The notes under the pieces were generated by a model. The model searched no databases and was not told the DNA's origin. It was given only the letters and a program-made list of their open reading frames with translations. A DNA stretch of 8,749 nt from Pseudomonadota bacterium (GTDB taxonomy: Bacteria > Pseudomonadota > Alphaproteobacteria > Sphingomonadales > SMXR01): the NCBI GenBank assembly GCA_022571175.1, contig JACZYI010000067.1, positions 1 through 8,749 of the forward strand, written 5' to 3'. Each line of letters begins with the position of its first letter. The stretch's first letter is position 1. Both the position numbers and the translations under genes were made by a program. Below are positions 1 to 6,831 of the stretch, piece after piece.

Positions 1-1
1 C

Positions 2-52
2 TCGCGGACGGTGACCGACTATGAAGTAGAACGTTATCTGGAAATCCATTAA
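2..52 (+). CDS. C-terminal end of an unidentified upstream gene (partial)
   Basis: An open frame enters from the left edge and ends at a TAA at 50-52, giving 16 residues that finish in YLEIH. It lies 33 bases upstream of the gltB start on the same strand, so it may be the preceding gene of the same unit. The fragment is too short to assign to a family, and I do not recognise it. It could also be a chance open frame at the edge. Confidence 0.3.
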   Translation, partial: SRTVTDYEVERYLEIH

Positions 53-85
53 CCGGCTGAAACCTGAGAGCACACACCGAGGTCA

Positions 86-349
86 ATGACCAAGCTGACC
101 ACACCCGCCAGTAACCGGTCAGTCCAGCTTCCAGACCTGGACCACATTGCCACGCACGGGCTCTACAACCCGCAGAACGAACACGACTCCTGCGGCGTGG
201 GCGTGGTCGCCAACATCAACACGCTTGGCTTCTTCGGCCACGGCTCCGTGAACAACGCGGCGACCGGGGATGCGCTCGTCGACAATAATACGGCCTTCGC
301 CTCGTCGGGCACCGACCGGGTCAATTTCACCCATTTCCAGCGCGCGTAA
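86..349 (+). CDS. gltB: Glutamate synthase large subunit, N-terminal fragment only
   Basis: The first ~45 residues match the start of the NADPH-dependent glutamate synthase alpha subunit. A short variable leader is followed by HGLYNPQNEHDSCGVGVVANI, equivalent to the family's GLYDP..EHDACGVGF(V/I)A.I block. In that family the Cys of DxCG, after propeptide removal, is the nucleophile of the class II glutaminase domain; here it sits at about residue 36. The full enzyme has about 1,500 residues and makes two glutamates from glutamine and 2-oxoglutarate. After about position 221 the frame stays open to a TGA-free stop at 347-349 but no longer resembles GltB: the expected HRGA and GDGAG blocks are absent. 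The last codons are antisense to the response regulator. A weak GAGG lies just before the ATG. The fragment cannot encode a working enzyme. Identity of the N-terminus is fairly sure; the true end is the junction, not 349. Confidence 0.7.
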   Translation: MTKLTTPASNRSVQLPDLDHIATHGLYNPQNEHDSCGVGVVANINTLGFFGHGSVNNAATGDALVDNNTAFASSGTDRVNFTHFQRA

Positions 350-1123
350 CAGTTTGACCTGGGTATCCAGTGGCAATTCGCCAATCTCGTCGAGGAAAAG
401 TGTTCCACCATCGGCTTCCTGAAATTTGCCCACATGTTTACCCGTTGCCCCGGTAAAGGATCCTTTTTCATGACCGAACAGAATACTTTCCACCAGATTT
501 TCCGGAATTGCACCGCAATTGACTGTCACCATCGGTTGTTTTCGTCGACTGGATTCTGCCTGGATGACACGGGCAAACAGCTCTTTGCCGACCCCGCTCT
601 CGCCTTCAATCAGCACCGCAATGGAAGAAACGGCAGCTTTATGGGCGAATGCCAGCGCCTCTTTAATTTGTGAGCTGTCTCCCAGCAGTTGCGGCGGGTC
701 ATGGGCATCCTCAAAGGCCTCAGAGACAGGCTCAAGCTCACCCAGTAAACCCTGACTCTTGAGTGCCCCTTCAATGGCGGTGCGGATGCGTTCGGCACTT
801 GCGGGTTTTGAAATAAAATCGGTGGCCCCAGCGCGCATGGCTTCAACCACATTCTTGAGGCTTGAATGGGCGGTCAGGACCACCACTGGCAGATGTGGCA
901 GGTCAGGTTTCAGGGCATTCAAAACATCAATGCCGCTCATAGTGGGCATGGATAAATCCAGAATCATCAGGTCAATATCTGGCCCATCCTTGGCGCGCAG
1001 TATTTTCAGTGCGCTTTCGCCTTCCAGTGCGGTCTGCACGTTATAGCCCTGTCGCGCAATTATGGTTTCCATGACTTTGAGCTGGGTAGGCTCGTCATCG
1101 ACGATCAGAATTTGGTTGGTCAT
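119..1123 (-). CDS. NtrC-type sigma-54 response regulator, 3' truncated
   Basis: The protein starts with a receiver domain (residues ~1-120): acidic pair D9/D10, phosphoacceptor D56 in LMILDLSMP, T84 and K106. After a linker comes a sigma-54-interaction AAA+ domain: Walker A GESGVGKE at 174-181, VNCGAIPENL, the sigma-54 contact loop GSFTGA at 221-226, and Walker B TLFLDEIGEL at 241-250. Similarity ends after EIDPVGARR (~residue 274, base 302). The family next has the sensor I motif (ISATNR), arginine fingers, sensor II and a Fis-type helix-turn-helix, and all are missing. The last 60 codons to the stop at 119 are mostly antisense gltB, so the real gene fragment is 302-1123. As it stands it could not activate a promoter. 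No sensor kinase is in view. It is divergent from the transhydrogenase block with 197 bases to the next start. The ribosome site before the ATG at 1123 is weak. Confidence 0.75.
   Translation of the reverse strand: MTNQILIVDDEPTQLKVMETIIARQGYNVQTALEGESALKILRAKDGPDIDLMILDLSMPTMSGIDVLNALKPDLPHLPVVVLTAHSSLKNVVEAMRAGATDFISKPASAERIRTAIEGALKSQGLLGELEPVSEAFEDAHDPPQLLGDSSQIKEALAFAHKAAVSSIAVLIEGESGVGKELFARVIQAESSRRKQPMVTVNCGAIPENLVESILFGHEKGSFTGATGKHVGKFQEADGGTLFLDEIGELPLDTQVKLLRALEMGEIDPVGARRGEGRIIVDERIPGRRVVHGAVAEEAKRVDVGDHAHAAGVVFVLRVVEPVRGNVVQVWKLD
222..302. other. Breakpoint joining truncated gltB to a truncated regulator gene
   Basis: GltB-like sequence on the plus strand stops near 221. On the minus strand, response-regulator sequence is recognisable only down to about 302 (EIDPVGARR). 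The ~80 bases between match neither family well. By my count GC is about 62% over 61-310 and roughly 50% in the regulator to the right. Two opposed genes lose their 3' parts at one place, which indicates an inversion or deletion breakpoint, or an assembly chimera. No insertion sequence, target duplication or attachment site is visible. Confidence 0.6.
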
Positions 1124-1128
1124 CTTTG

Positions 1129-1157
1129 TTGCCTGAGTAATGCCTGATATTTATACT
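1129..1157 (+). promoter_or_regulatory. Candidate sigma-70-type promoter for the pnt block
   Basis: TTGCCT at 1129-1134 (4 of 6 to TTGACA) and TATACT at 1152-1157 (5 of 6 to TATAAT) are separated by exactly 17 bases. They read towards the 43-residue gene and pntAa, with an expected start near 1164 and a leader of roughly 155 bases. This is pattern matching only. Part of the -35 lies just upstream of the divergent regulator gene's start. Confidence 0.35.
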
Positions 1158-1301
1158 GTACCATTTCGAGACAATTATGAAAGGAGAAATAATTTACTTT
1201 TGATCGACGACACCCGGGCTCCGAAACCATAATATTTCTTCCGTTGCAGAACCGCGATTGAGTTTGTAGTCTTCAAGGTGAACATCTAATTTTTTGTCCG
1301 A

Positions 1302-1317
1302 TTAACTGGGGGGTTAA
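1302..1317 (+). promoter_or_regulatory. Short inverted repeat holding the G-rich ribosome site
   Basis: TTAAC at 1302-1306 can pair with GTTAA at 1313-1317, leaving a six-base loop TGGGGG. The G-run is the only Shine-Dalgarno candidate for the ATG at 1321. The ribosome site would be shown in the loop or modulated by a weak 5-bp stem. The stem is short and AT-rich, so it may be chance. Confidence 0.25.
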
Positions 1318-1320
1318 GTC

Positions 1321-1452
1321 ATGGACGGGAGCAATGATGACTATCTGAAAAGCAAAGTGAGCCAATATCAGTATTTCACAAGCATCCTTTTCTGGAGTTT
1401 CATAATTACTGTACCAACCGTGCTGATGGTGATGGCTCTGATTTCAGGCTAG
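1321..1452 (+). CDS. 43-residue single-helix membrane protein (COX4_pro_2-like)
   Basis: This small gene has an ATG at 1321, a G-rich ribosome site 7 bases upstream and a TAG at 1450-1452. Residues 1-18 are polar and begin MDGSNDDYLKSK. Residues ~19-42 form one hydrophobic helix (ILFWSFIITVPTVLMVMALI). Size, a polar N-terminus with a DY followed by a Tyr-rich stretch, and one C-terminal helix fit the tiny aa3-type cytochrome oxidase subunit IV family (COX4_pro_2). From established gene-order knowledge, such genes often sit directly before the transhydrogenase genes in Alphaproteobacteria. The gene starts the co-directional block, 26 bases before pntAa. A role in the oxidase or with the transhydrogenase is inference. 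The residue match is only general, so the family call is moderate; that it is a real gene is more certain. Confidence 0.6.
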   Translation: MDGSNDDYLKSKVSQYQYFTSILFWSFIITVPTVLMVMALISG

Positions 1453-1478
1453 GTCTTTTCGGCAAAAGGGGAACCACA

Positions 1479-2615
1479 ATGAAAATTGCCGTCCTCAAAG
1501 AGACGGGCGACCATGAACATCGCGTGGCAGCGACGCCGGAGACGGTCAAAAAACTCATTGGAATGGGTGCTGAAGTAACCATTGAGTCCGGAGCAGGAGA
1601 AGGTGCAAGCCTGCCTGATGCACTGTTTGAGCAGGCAGGGGCCTCCATTGCAGCCGATCCGTCATCCACGGTCGCGGGCGCAGATATTATTCTGAAAGTG
1701 CGGGGGCCTGAAAATCTTGAGTCTCTCGCGGGGGCAAAGCCTGGCGCTTTGCTGATCGCAATCCTTAACCCCTATGGTGCGAGAGCTGAGATTGAGGCAC
1801 TTGCCAAGGCCGGGCTTACGGCATTTGCCATGGATTTTATGCCGCGTATCACCAGAGCCCAGTCAATGGATGTGCTTTCCTCACAATCCAATCTGGCGGG
1901 TTACAAGGCGGTGCTTGAGGCAGCACAGGAATATGGACGGGTGTTCCCGATGATGATGACAGCAGCGGGTACGGTTGCGCCGGCACGGGTCTTTATCATG
2001 GGGGTTGGCGTGGCGGGCCTTCAGGCGATTGCGACTGCGCGCAGGCTCGGGGCAATTGTGCTCGCCACTGATGTCAGACCTATCGCTCGCGAGCAGGTCG
2101 AAAGTCTCGGTGCCAAATTTGTGATGGTGGAAACGGAAGAGAGCGAACAGGCTGAAACTTCGGGCGGCTACGCCAGGGAAATGAGTGACGATTATAAGAA
2201 AAAACAGGCGGAGTTGATTGCAGAGACCATCAAGAAACAGGATATCGTTATTACCACCGCCCTTATACCGGGACGGCCCGCTCCTGTTTTGATCACTGAT
2301 GAAATGGTGAAATCCATGCGACCCGGCTCGGTCATTGTTGATCTGGCCGTGGAGCAGGGTGGGAATGTGACCTTGTCCAAACCCGGTCAGGTCACGGTGG
2401 TCAACGGTGTTAAAATTGTCGGGCATCTGAATTTGCCCTCACGGTTGGCAGCGGATGCCAGCCAGTTTTACGCCAAGAATATTCTGAATTTCCTGGCACT
2501 CCTGATTGATGAAGAAACCAAAGAGATTAAAATCGACTGGGAAGATGAAATTATTCAGGGAACGGCTTTAACCCGGGACGGCGCTGTCATTCACCCGGCC
2601 TTAGGAGGAGACTAG
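1479..2615 (+). CDS. pntAA: NAD(P) transhydrogenase subunit alpha part 1 (NAD(H)-binding domain I)
   Basis: The 378-residue soluble domain I of the proton-translocating transhydrogenase binds NAD(H) on the cytoplasmic side and passes hydride to NADP+ bound by PntB. An alanine dehydrogenase/PNT-type N-terminal half begins MKIAVLKET. The RQD loop is visible as PRITRAQSMD, with R123, Q128 and D131 in the spacing known from the Rhodospirillum rubrum enzyme. The Rossmann nucleotide fold has GVGVAG at 175-180, followed by an acidic end (ATDVRP, ~196-201) that suits NAD rather than NADP. The mobile loop region (SDDYKKKQ..., TTALIPGRPAPVLI) covers ~236-272. Length matches the split form, in which the membrane part is a separate gene. 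An AGGGGA lies 7 bases before the ATG. The gene is intact and its codon use fits its neighbours. It is separated by 3 bases from pntAb. Confidence 0.96.
   Translation: MKIAVLKETGDHEHRVAATPETVKKLIGMGAEVTIESGAGEGASLPDALFEQAGASIAADPSSTVAGADIILKVRGPENLESLAGAKPGALLIAILNPYGARAEIEALAKAGLTAFAMDFMPRITRAQSMDVLSSQSNLAGYKAVLEAAQEYGRVFPMMMTAAGTVAPARVFIMGVGVAGLQAIATARRLGAIVLATDVRPIAREQVESLGAKFVMVETEESEQAETSGGYAREMSDDYKKKQAELIAETIKKQDIVITTALIPGRPAPVLITDEMVKSMRPGSVIVDLAVEQGGNVTLSKPGQVTVVNGVKIVGHLNLPSRLAADASQFYAKNILNFLALLIDEETKEIKIDWEDEIIQGTALTRDGAVIHPALGGD
2603..2610 (+). promoter_or_regulatory. Strong ribosome binding site for pntAb inside the end of pntAa
   Basis: AGGAGGAG overlaps the last sense codons (Gly-Gly-Asp) of pntAa and lies 8-10 bases before the pntAb ATG at 2619. 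The near-perfect Shine-Dalgarno inside the upstream reading frame fixes the pntAb start and suggests translational coupling of the two subunits. Confidence 0.7.
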
Positions 2616-2618
2616 CGG

Positions 2619-2936
2619 ATGGAATCGATTTTTATTCAACAGCTTTCCATTTTCGTGCTGGCAATTTTTATCGGCTATTTTGTGGTCTGGTCAGTGACCC
2701 CGGCGCTCCATACGCCGCTCATGTCGGTCACCAATGCCATCTCATCGGTCATAATCGTCGGGGCGCTGATAGCGGCCGGACCCGAGCTTGGATCGCTTTC
2801 CAAAACCCTGGTTCTTGTGGCCATTGCCTTGGCGGGGGTTAATATTTTTGGTGGTTTTGCCGTCACCCAGCGCATGCTTTCCATGTATAGGAAAAAGCCT
2901 GCTCCAAAAGACCCGAAAGCGGGGCGTGCGGAATGA
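2619..2936 (+). CDS. pntAB: NAD(P) transhydrogenase subunit alpha part 2 (membrane domain)
   Basis: A 105-residue membrane protein forms the alpha-chain part of domain II, the proton channel of the transhydrogenase. Three hydrophobic helices are visible: about 9-28 (LSIFVLAIFIGYFVVWSV), 37-54 (after the conserved TPALHTPLMSVTNAISS) and 63-83 (TLVLVAIALAGVNIFGGFAV). The segment HTPLMSVTNAISSVIIVGA is a hallmark of PntA domain II. The conserved VTQRML motif follows helix 3, and a basic tail (RKKPAPKDPK) should face the cytoplasm. The length suits the separate alpha-2 subunit of alphaproteobacteria. The stop overlaps the pntB start in an ATGA at 2933-2936. Confidence 0.95.
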   Translation: MESIFIQQLSIFVLAIFIGYFVVWSVTPALHTPLMSVTNAISSVIIVGALIAAGPELGSLSKTLVLVAIALAGVNIFGGFAVTQRMLSMYRKKPAPKDPKAGRAE

Positions 2937-4354
2937 ATGATTTTTTCGTAAACGCTACCGCGCTCGCCTATCTGGTGGCAGCGGTGCTGTTCATTCTGGC
3001 CCTTCGCGGGCTCTCTTCGCCGGAATCCTCGCGCCAGGGCAATTTCATGGGCATGCTCGGCATGCTGATCGCGGTTGTGGCCACGGTTTTGAGCCCGGAC
3101 CTTATTTCCTATCTGGAAATCGGCATTGCCCTCGCCGTGGGCGGCGGCATTGGTCTCGTGATCGCGCGGCGCATTCCCATGACCGCCATGCCCCAACTGG
3201 TGGCAGCTTTTCACTCTCTGGTTGGCCTGGCGGCTGTGCTAGTGGCGGCGGCGGCTTTTCTCGAGCCTATGAATTTTGGCATTACCGATGCGGCGGGTAA
3301 TATCTTTGCCGTCTCCCGGGTAGAAATGGCGCTGGGGGCAGCAATCGGGGCCATTACCTTCTCGGGCTCCGTGATTGCTTGGGCAAAATTGCAGGGCACC
3401 ATGTCCGGCACGCCCATTATTCTGCCGCTCAGACATTTGATAAACCTGGTGCTGGGTCTTGGCATCCTTGGACTGATCGGCGTTTTCGCGATCTCGGAGG
3501 TTGCGGCCACAGGTGGCGGGGATTTATTCTGGTACATAATTGCCGCCAGTTTCACCATCGGATTTCTGTTGATTATTCCCATCGGTGGCGCCGATATGCC
3601 AGTGGTGATCTCCATGCTCAATTCCTATTCGGGCTGGGCGGCCGCGGGCATCGGCTTTACGCTTCAGAACTCGGCCTTGATTGTCACAGGCGCGCTGGTG
3701 GGCTCATCGGGCGCCATCCTCTCCTACATCATGTGCAAGGCCATGAACCGGTCATTCTTCAGCGTTATTGCCGGGGGATTTGGGGGTGATGCTGCGGGCC
3801 CTGCCACCGGCGCTGGTGCCAGCGACAAACCGGTCAAGCAAGGCTCGGCGGATGACGCCGCCTTTATCCTGAAAAATGCCGGCAAGGTCATCATCGTGCC
3901 CGGATATGGCATGGCCGTGGCGCAAGCCCAGCATGCAGTCAGGGAAATGGCTGATATGCTCAAGAAACATGGCGTGGATGTGAGCTATGCCATTCACCCG
4001 GTGGCAGGGCGCATGCCCGGTCATATGAATGTGCTGCTGGCGGAAGCCAACGTACCTTACGATGAAGTGTTTGAGCTAGAGGATATCAACAACCAGTTCC
4101 CCACCGCCGATGTGGCATTTGTGGTCGGTGCCAATGATGTGACCAACCCGGCGGCTAAAACCGACACCGCCTCGCCCATTTACGGCATGCCCATACTGGA
4201 TGTGGAAAAGGCTCAGACGGTTCTCTTTGTCAAACGCTCCCTGAGCCCCGGTTATGCCGGCGTGGCCAACGAGCTTTTTTTCCGCGACAACACCATGATG
4301 CTTTTTGGCGACGCCAAAAAAATGACCGAAGGCATTATCAAGGGCCTGGATTAG
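2933..4354 (+). CDS. pntB: NAD(P) transhydrogenase subunit beta
   Basis: A 473-residue beta subunit carries the rest of the proton channel and the NADP(H) domain III. About nine membrane helices span residues ~5-285, among them the segment with AAFHSLVGLAAV; H94 there corresponds to the proton-path histidine (His91 of E. coli). GGADMPVVISMLNSYSGW (218-235) contains D221 and N230, equivalents of residues studied in E. coli. After a Gly/Ala-rich linker (~285-300), domain III shows the NADP fingerprint VPGYGMAVAQAQ (322-333), HPVAGRMPGHMNVLLAEA (355-372), VVGANDVTNPAA and KRSLSPGYAGV. All key elements are present and the length is normal. The frame starts inside the end of pntAb by a 4-base overlap, so the subunits are translationally coupled. 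A second ATG at 2937 is out of frame and was not used. Confidence 0.96.
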   Translation: MNDFFVNATALAYLVAAVLFILALRGLSSPESSRQGNFMGMLGMLIAVVATVLSPDLISYLEIGIALAVGGGIGLVIARRIPMTAMPQLVAAFHSLVGLAAVLVAAAAFLEPMNFGITDAAGNIFAVSRVEMALGAAIGAITFSGSVIAWAKLQGTMSGTPIILPLRHLINLVLGLGILGLIGVFAISEVAATGGGDLFWYIIAASFTIGFLLIIPIGGADMPVVISMLNSYSGWAAAGIGFTLQNSALIVTGALVGSSGAILSYIMCKAMNRSFFSVIAGGFGGDAAGPATGAGASDKPVKQGSADDAAFILKNAGKVIIVPGYGMAVAQAQHAVREMADMLKKHGVDVSYAIHPVAGRMPGHMNVLLAEANVPYDEVFELEDINNQFPTADVAFVVGANDVTNPAAKTDTASPIYGMPILDVEKAQTVLFVKRSLSPGYAGVANELFFRDNTMMLFGDAKKMTEGIIKGLD

Positions 4355-4377
4355 AGGGCTTTCGGCGAGGATTTTAG

Positions 4378-5353
4378 ATGACGAACAGAGACAAAGGGCT
4401 TTTGCCCTCCGTTATTGAGGCTATTGGTGCCACGCCGCTGGTGGAGCTTGCCCGCCTTACCCGCGATCTGGACGGGCGCATATTTGCCAAGCTCGATATG
4501 CTCAATCCGGGCGGGTCCAAAAAAGACCGCATCGCCCGCCAAATTATCGAAGACGCCGAGGCGGCGGGAGATTTGACCCCCGGTCAGGCAATTGTGGAAC
4601 ATACCAGCGGCAATACAGGCACTGGCCTTGCCATTGTCTCAGCCGTCAACGGCTATAAATTCACTGCGGTTCTCTCAGCTGGAAATTCGCGCGAACGGGT
4701 CGGGATGATGGAGGCCCTGGGGGCTGAAGTGGTGGTGGTGCCCCAGGCACCCGGCTCCAAAGTGGGCGAGGTCTCAGGCGAGGACTGGCGACTGGTGGAA
4801 GATGAAACGCTCCGGGTGGTGGAGGAGCGACACGCGTTTCATGTGGGCCAGTTTATCCATCAGGGCAATTTCCGCGCGCATTATCTGGGCACCGGGCCGG
4901 AGATTATCGCCCAATCAGCGGAGGCGGGCGGTATCCATGCCTATTGTGACTTTGTGGGCTCGGGCGGCACATTTGCAGGCACGGCTGCGGCCCTCAAAGA
5001 GCATGACCCTGCAATCAAATGTTATATAGTCGAGCCAGAGGGTGCGGCAGTGCTTGCCGGGGAGGAGGTGAGCAAGGGCCTCTCACCCGATTCAGGGTGG
5101 GGGCTATTCCAAGCGTGATCTTGTCTTTCTGGACAGTAGTCATGTGGACGGGTTTTTGACCGTATCCGGCAAGCGCGCCCGAGAGGTGACACGAGCCCTG
5201 GCCAGGGAAGAAGGCATCTTTGCGGGGTTTTCATCAGGGGCTAATGTGGCGTCAGCGCTTGATCTGTTGGCGGGTGATATGCGCGGTCAAACCGTGGCCA
5301 CAGTTATCAACGATACCGGGCTTAAATATCTTTCCACCGATTTGTGGGACTAG
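4378..5353 (+). pseudogene. Cysteine synthase-family PLP enzyme, broken by a +1 frameshift
   Basis: A member of the cysteine synthase / cystathionine beta-synthase fold type II group, which joins sulfide or another thiol to an activated serine. The first frame (4378-5118) has the PLP lysine K49 in NPGGSKKDRIA, the substrate loop TSGNTGT at 76-82 and the PLP phosphate loop GSGGTF at 194-199. The first frame would end early at 5116-5118. The family sequence resumes one base over from 5084 as HPIQGGGYSKRDLVF, then SHVDGFLTV, EGIFAGFSSGANVA and NDTGLKYLSTDLW, stopping at 5351-5353. Skipping one base in the CTCTC at 5080-5084 restores a ~324-residue protein of ordinary family length. It is either a real mutation or a sequencing error. 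GAGGA at 4367-4371 is the ribosome site. The gene follows pntB by 23 bases. Exact substrate is not known. Confidence 0.85.
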
Positions 5354-5374
5354 AGAGAACCGAAGGAGAAAGAC

Positions 5375-6358
5375 ATGAAATTCAGGACACTCATTTTGGC
5401 AACGGCTTTTGCTTCTCTAATGGCAGGCGCGGCGCAGGCCGATACGCTGGTGGTCGGCAACAAGGGCGAAGATACCATCGGCTTCATCAATCTTGAGACC
5501 GGTGAGATGGTTTTGACCCAGCGCACGGGCCAGGGCCCCCATGAGGTGGCGGTTTCTCCCGATGGCGCACTCGCCATTACCGGGGCCTTTAATCAGAAAA
5601 GTCTCTATCTTTATGATGTGGCAACGGGTGCTTTTATTCGCGAGATTGATCTCGGTGGCCGCTCCAACCCCCACGGCATCAAATGGTTCAATGATAACCG
5701 GCGGGTGGTGGTCACAGCCGAGGGTGCGGGAGATATCAACATTGTGGATGTGATTGAAGGCACGGTTTTGATGACCGTGCTCACAGGGCAGCAGGGCTCA
5801 CATATGGTTGCCCTCTCGCCGGATAATAATACTGCCTATGTGGCCAATACCCGTTCAAACTCCTTTACGGTGATTGATCTTGAAGCGGGCTCAATCATCA
5901 GAATTGTAGCCGCAGGGGATGGGACGGAAGGCATAGCGGTCACGCCCGACGGAAGCGAAATCTGGGTCTCGAGCCGGCGCGGCGACGATGTGATGGTTTT
6001 CGATGCCGGGACTCTTGAGCGCACCCATGTGATTGAGCCCGGCGATGATGTGATCCGGGTTGAGATCAGTCCCGATGGAACTTACGCCGTGGCGGTTCTT
6101 CTGGGCGAAGCCCGTTTGGCGCTCATTGATACCAAAACCAAGGAAATTACCGGCACGGTAGCGCTGGATGCCGGTGGTGGCGACGTTAATCCGGTGTCAC
6201 TCACCTTCAACGGTGCGGGCGATCGGCTCTATGTGTCAATGACGGGTGCCAACAAAATCGCTGTTATTGATACCGGAAGCTGGCAACAGATTGCTACCAT
6301 CGAGGTGGGTGAGAACGGCGATGGTCTCGGCTGGTCAGCGCTTACCATCACCCCATGA
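5375..6358 (+). CDS. Secreted YVTN-type beta-propeller repeat protein
   Basis: This 327-residue protein has a clear Sec signal peptide: MKFR, a hydrophobic stretch, then AQA|D with cleavage likely after residue 22. The mature part is a chain of propeller blades, each with a turn of the S/T-PDG type followed by beta strands: SPDG at 61-64, FNDN near 105, SPDN at 148-151, TPDG at 190-193, SPDG at 232-235 and FNGAGDRLYVS near 278. Typical blade phrases such as AYVANTRSNSFTVIDLE and KIAVIDTGSWQ are present. It should be periplasmic. Such proteins act as scaffolds or accompany periplasmic redox enzymes, but no catalytic or cofactor motif such as CxxCH is seen, so the function is unknown. AAGGAG lies about 7 bases before the ATG. 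It follows the cysteine synthase gene by 21 bases and overlaps the next gene by four. Confidence 0.88.
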   Translation: MKFRTLILATAFASLMAGAAQADTLVVGNKGEDTIGFINLETGEMVLTQRTGQGPHEVAVSPDGALAITGAFNQKSLYLYDVATGAFIREIDLGGRSNPHGIKWFNDNRRVVVTAEGAGDINIVDVIEGTVLMTVLTGQQGSHMVALSPDNNTAYVANTRSNSFTVIDLEAGSIIRIVAAGDGTEGIAVTPDGSEIWVSSRRGDDVMVFDAGTLERTHVIEPGDDVIRVEISPDGTYAVAVLLGEARLALIDTKTKEITGTVALDAGGGDVNPVSLTFNGAGDRLYVSMTGANKIAVIDTGSWQQIATIEVGENGDGLGWSALTITP

Positions 6359-6813
6359 GCAAGGTTCCGGGAAAACCCCTCTACCCGGTGGTCTATTTAA
6401 TTGCTGCCTTGGGCTTTATGGTAGCCCTTGATCGCTGGTTCCCACTCATTGATGTGGGCTTTTGGGCGGCCAGGATGTTTGGCTGGTCACTGGTGGTGAT
6501 TGCCATTGTGGGCGTGATGGCAGGGGATTTGAAATTTCGCCAGGCCGGCACCACGATCTTGCCCTTTGAAGACCCCATGATGCTGGTCACCACCGGCATT
6601 TTCCAAATGTCCCGGAATCCCATTTATCTTTTCATGACACTCGGCTTGGCGGGCCTTGTTTTTGTGCTGGGGTCGCTCACGCCTGTGGCTATTATGCTGG
6701 CCTTTCCGGTCATCATTCATCACAAAATTATCCCGATTGAAGAGCATTTGCTGGAAGAGCGCTTTGGCGAAAAATATACCGACTATAAAATGCATGTCCG
6801 GCGCTGGTTATAG
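6355..6813 (+). CDS. Small membrane methyltransferase, isoprenylcysteine/phospholipid methyltransferase family
   Basis: A 152-residue integral membrane protein with about four hydrophobic segments (~11-27, 38-56, 90-108, 110-123). The C-terminal half shows the SAM-binding signature shared by ICMT and PEMT-type enzymes: LVTTGIFQMSRNPIY (77-91), the paired acids in IPIEEHLLEERFG (126-138) and YTDYKMHVRRWL at the end. Related bacterial proteins of ~150-200 residues are annotated as isoprenylcysteine carboxyl methyltransferase family, but bacterial substrates are mostly unknown (lipids, thiols or small amines). The ATG overlaps the stop of the propeller gene in an ATGA, so the two are coupled. 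It is the last gene of the block. Only 18 bases separate its stop from the stop of the converging gene, and I see no terminator hairpin. Confidence 0.85.
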   Translation: MSKVPGKPLYPVVYLIAALGFMVALDRWFPLIDVGFWAARMFGWSLVVIAIVGVMAGDLKFRQAGTTILPFEDPMMLVTTGIFQMSRNPIYLFMTLGLAGLVFVLGSLTPVAIMLAFPVIIHHKIIPIEEHLLEERFGEKYTDYKMHVRRWL

Positions 6814-6831
6814 AGCCTGTTTGTCAGCCAT

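Noticed and set aside
222..301. Minus-strand GEGRIIVDERI resembles a GRII.DEEI phrase from the middle of GltB
   Set aside because: The match is only a few residues in length and has the wrong orientation relative to the gltB start, so it is not evidence for a fold-back of gltB.
1177..1203. Eight-residue reading frame (MKGEIIYF) just after the candidate promoter, a possible leader peptide
   Set aside because: It has no ribosome site of its own, no regulatory codon run and no attenuator hairpin after it. It is too short to support.
1881..2426. A 181-codon minus-strand open frame inside pntAa
   Set aside because: It is antisense to a complete, well-conserved transhydrogenase domain. Its composition (many His, Arg and Asn) is typical of a shadow frame, and it has no ribosome site.
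2675..3214. A 179-codon minus-strand open frame across pntAb and pntB
   Set aside because: It lies opposite two intact overlapping membrane subunits. The His- and Gln-rich product resembles no family.
6814..6831. Possible bidirectional terminator between the converging methyltransferase and AhpD-like genes
   Set aside because: The gap is 18 bases and shows no inverted repeat followed by a T-run.
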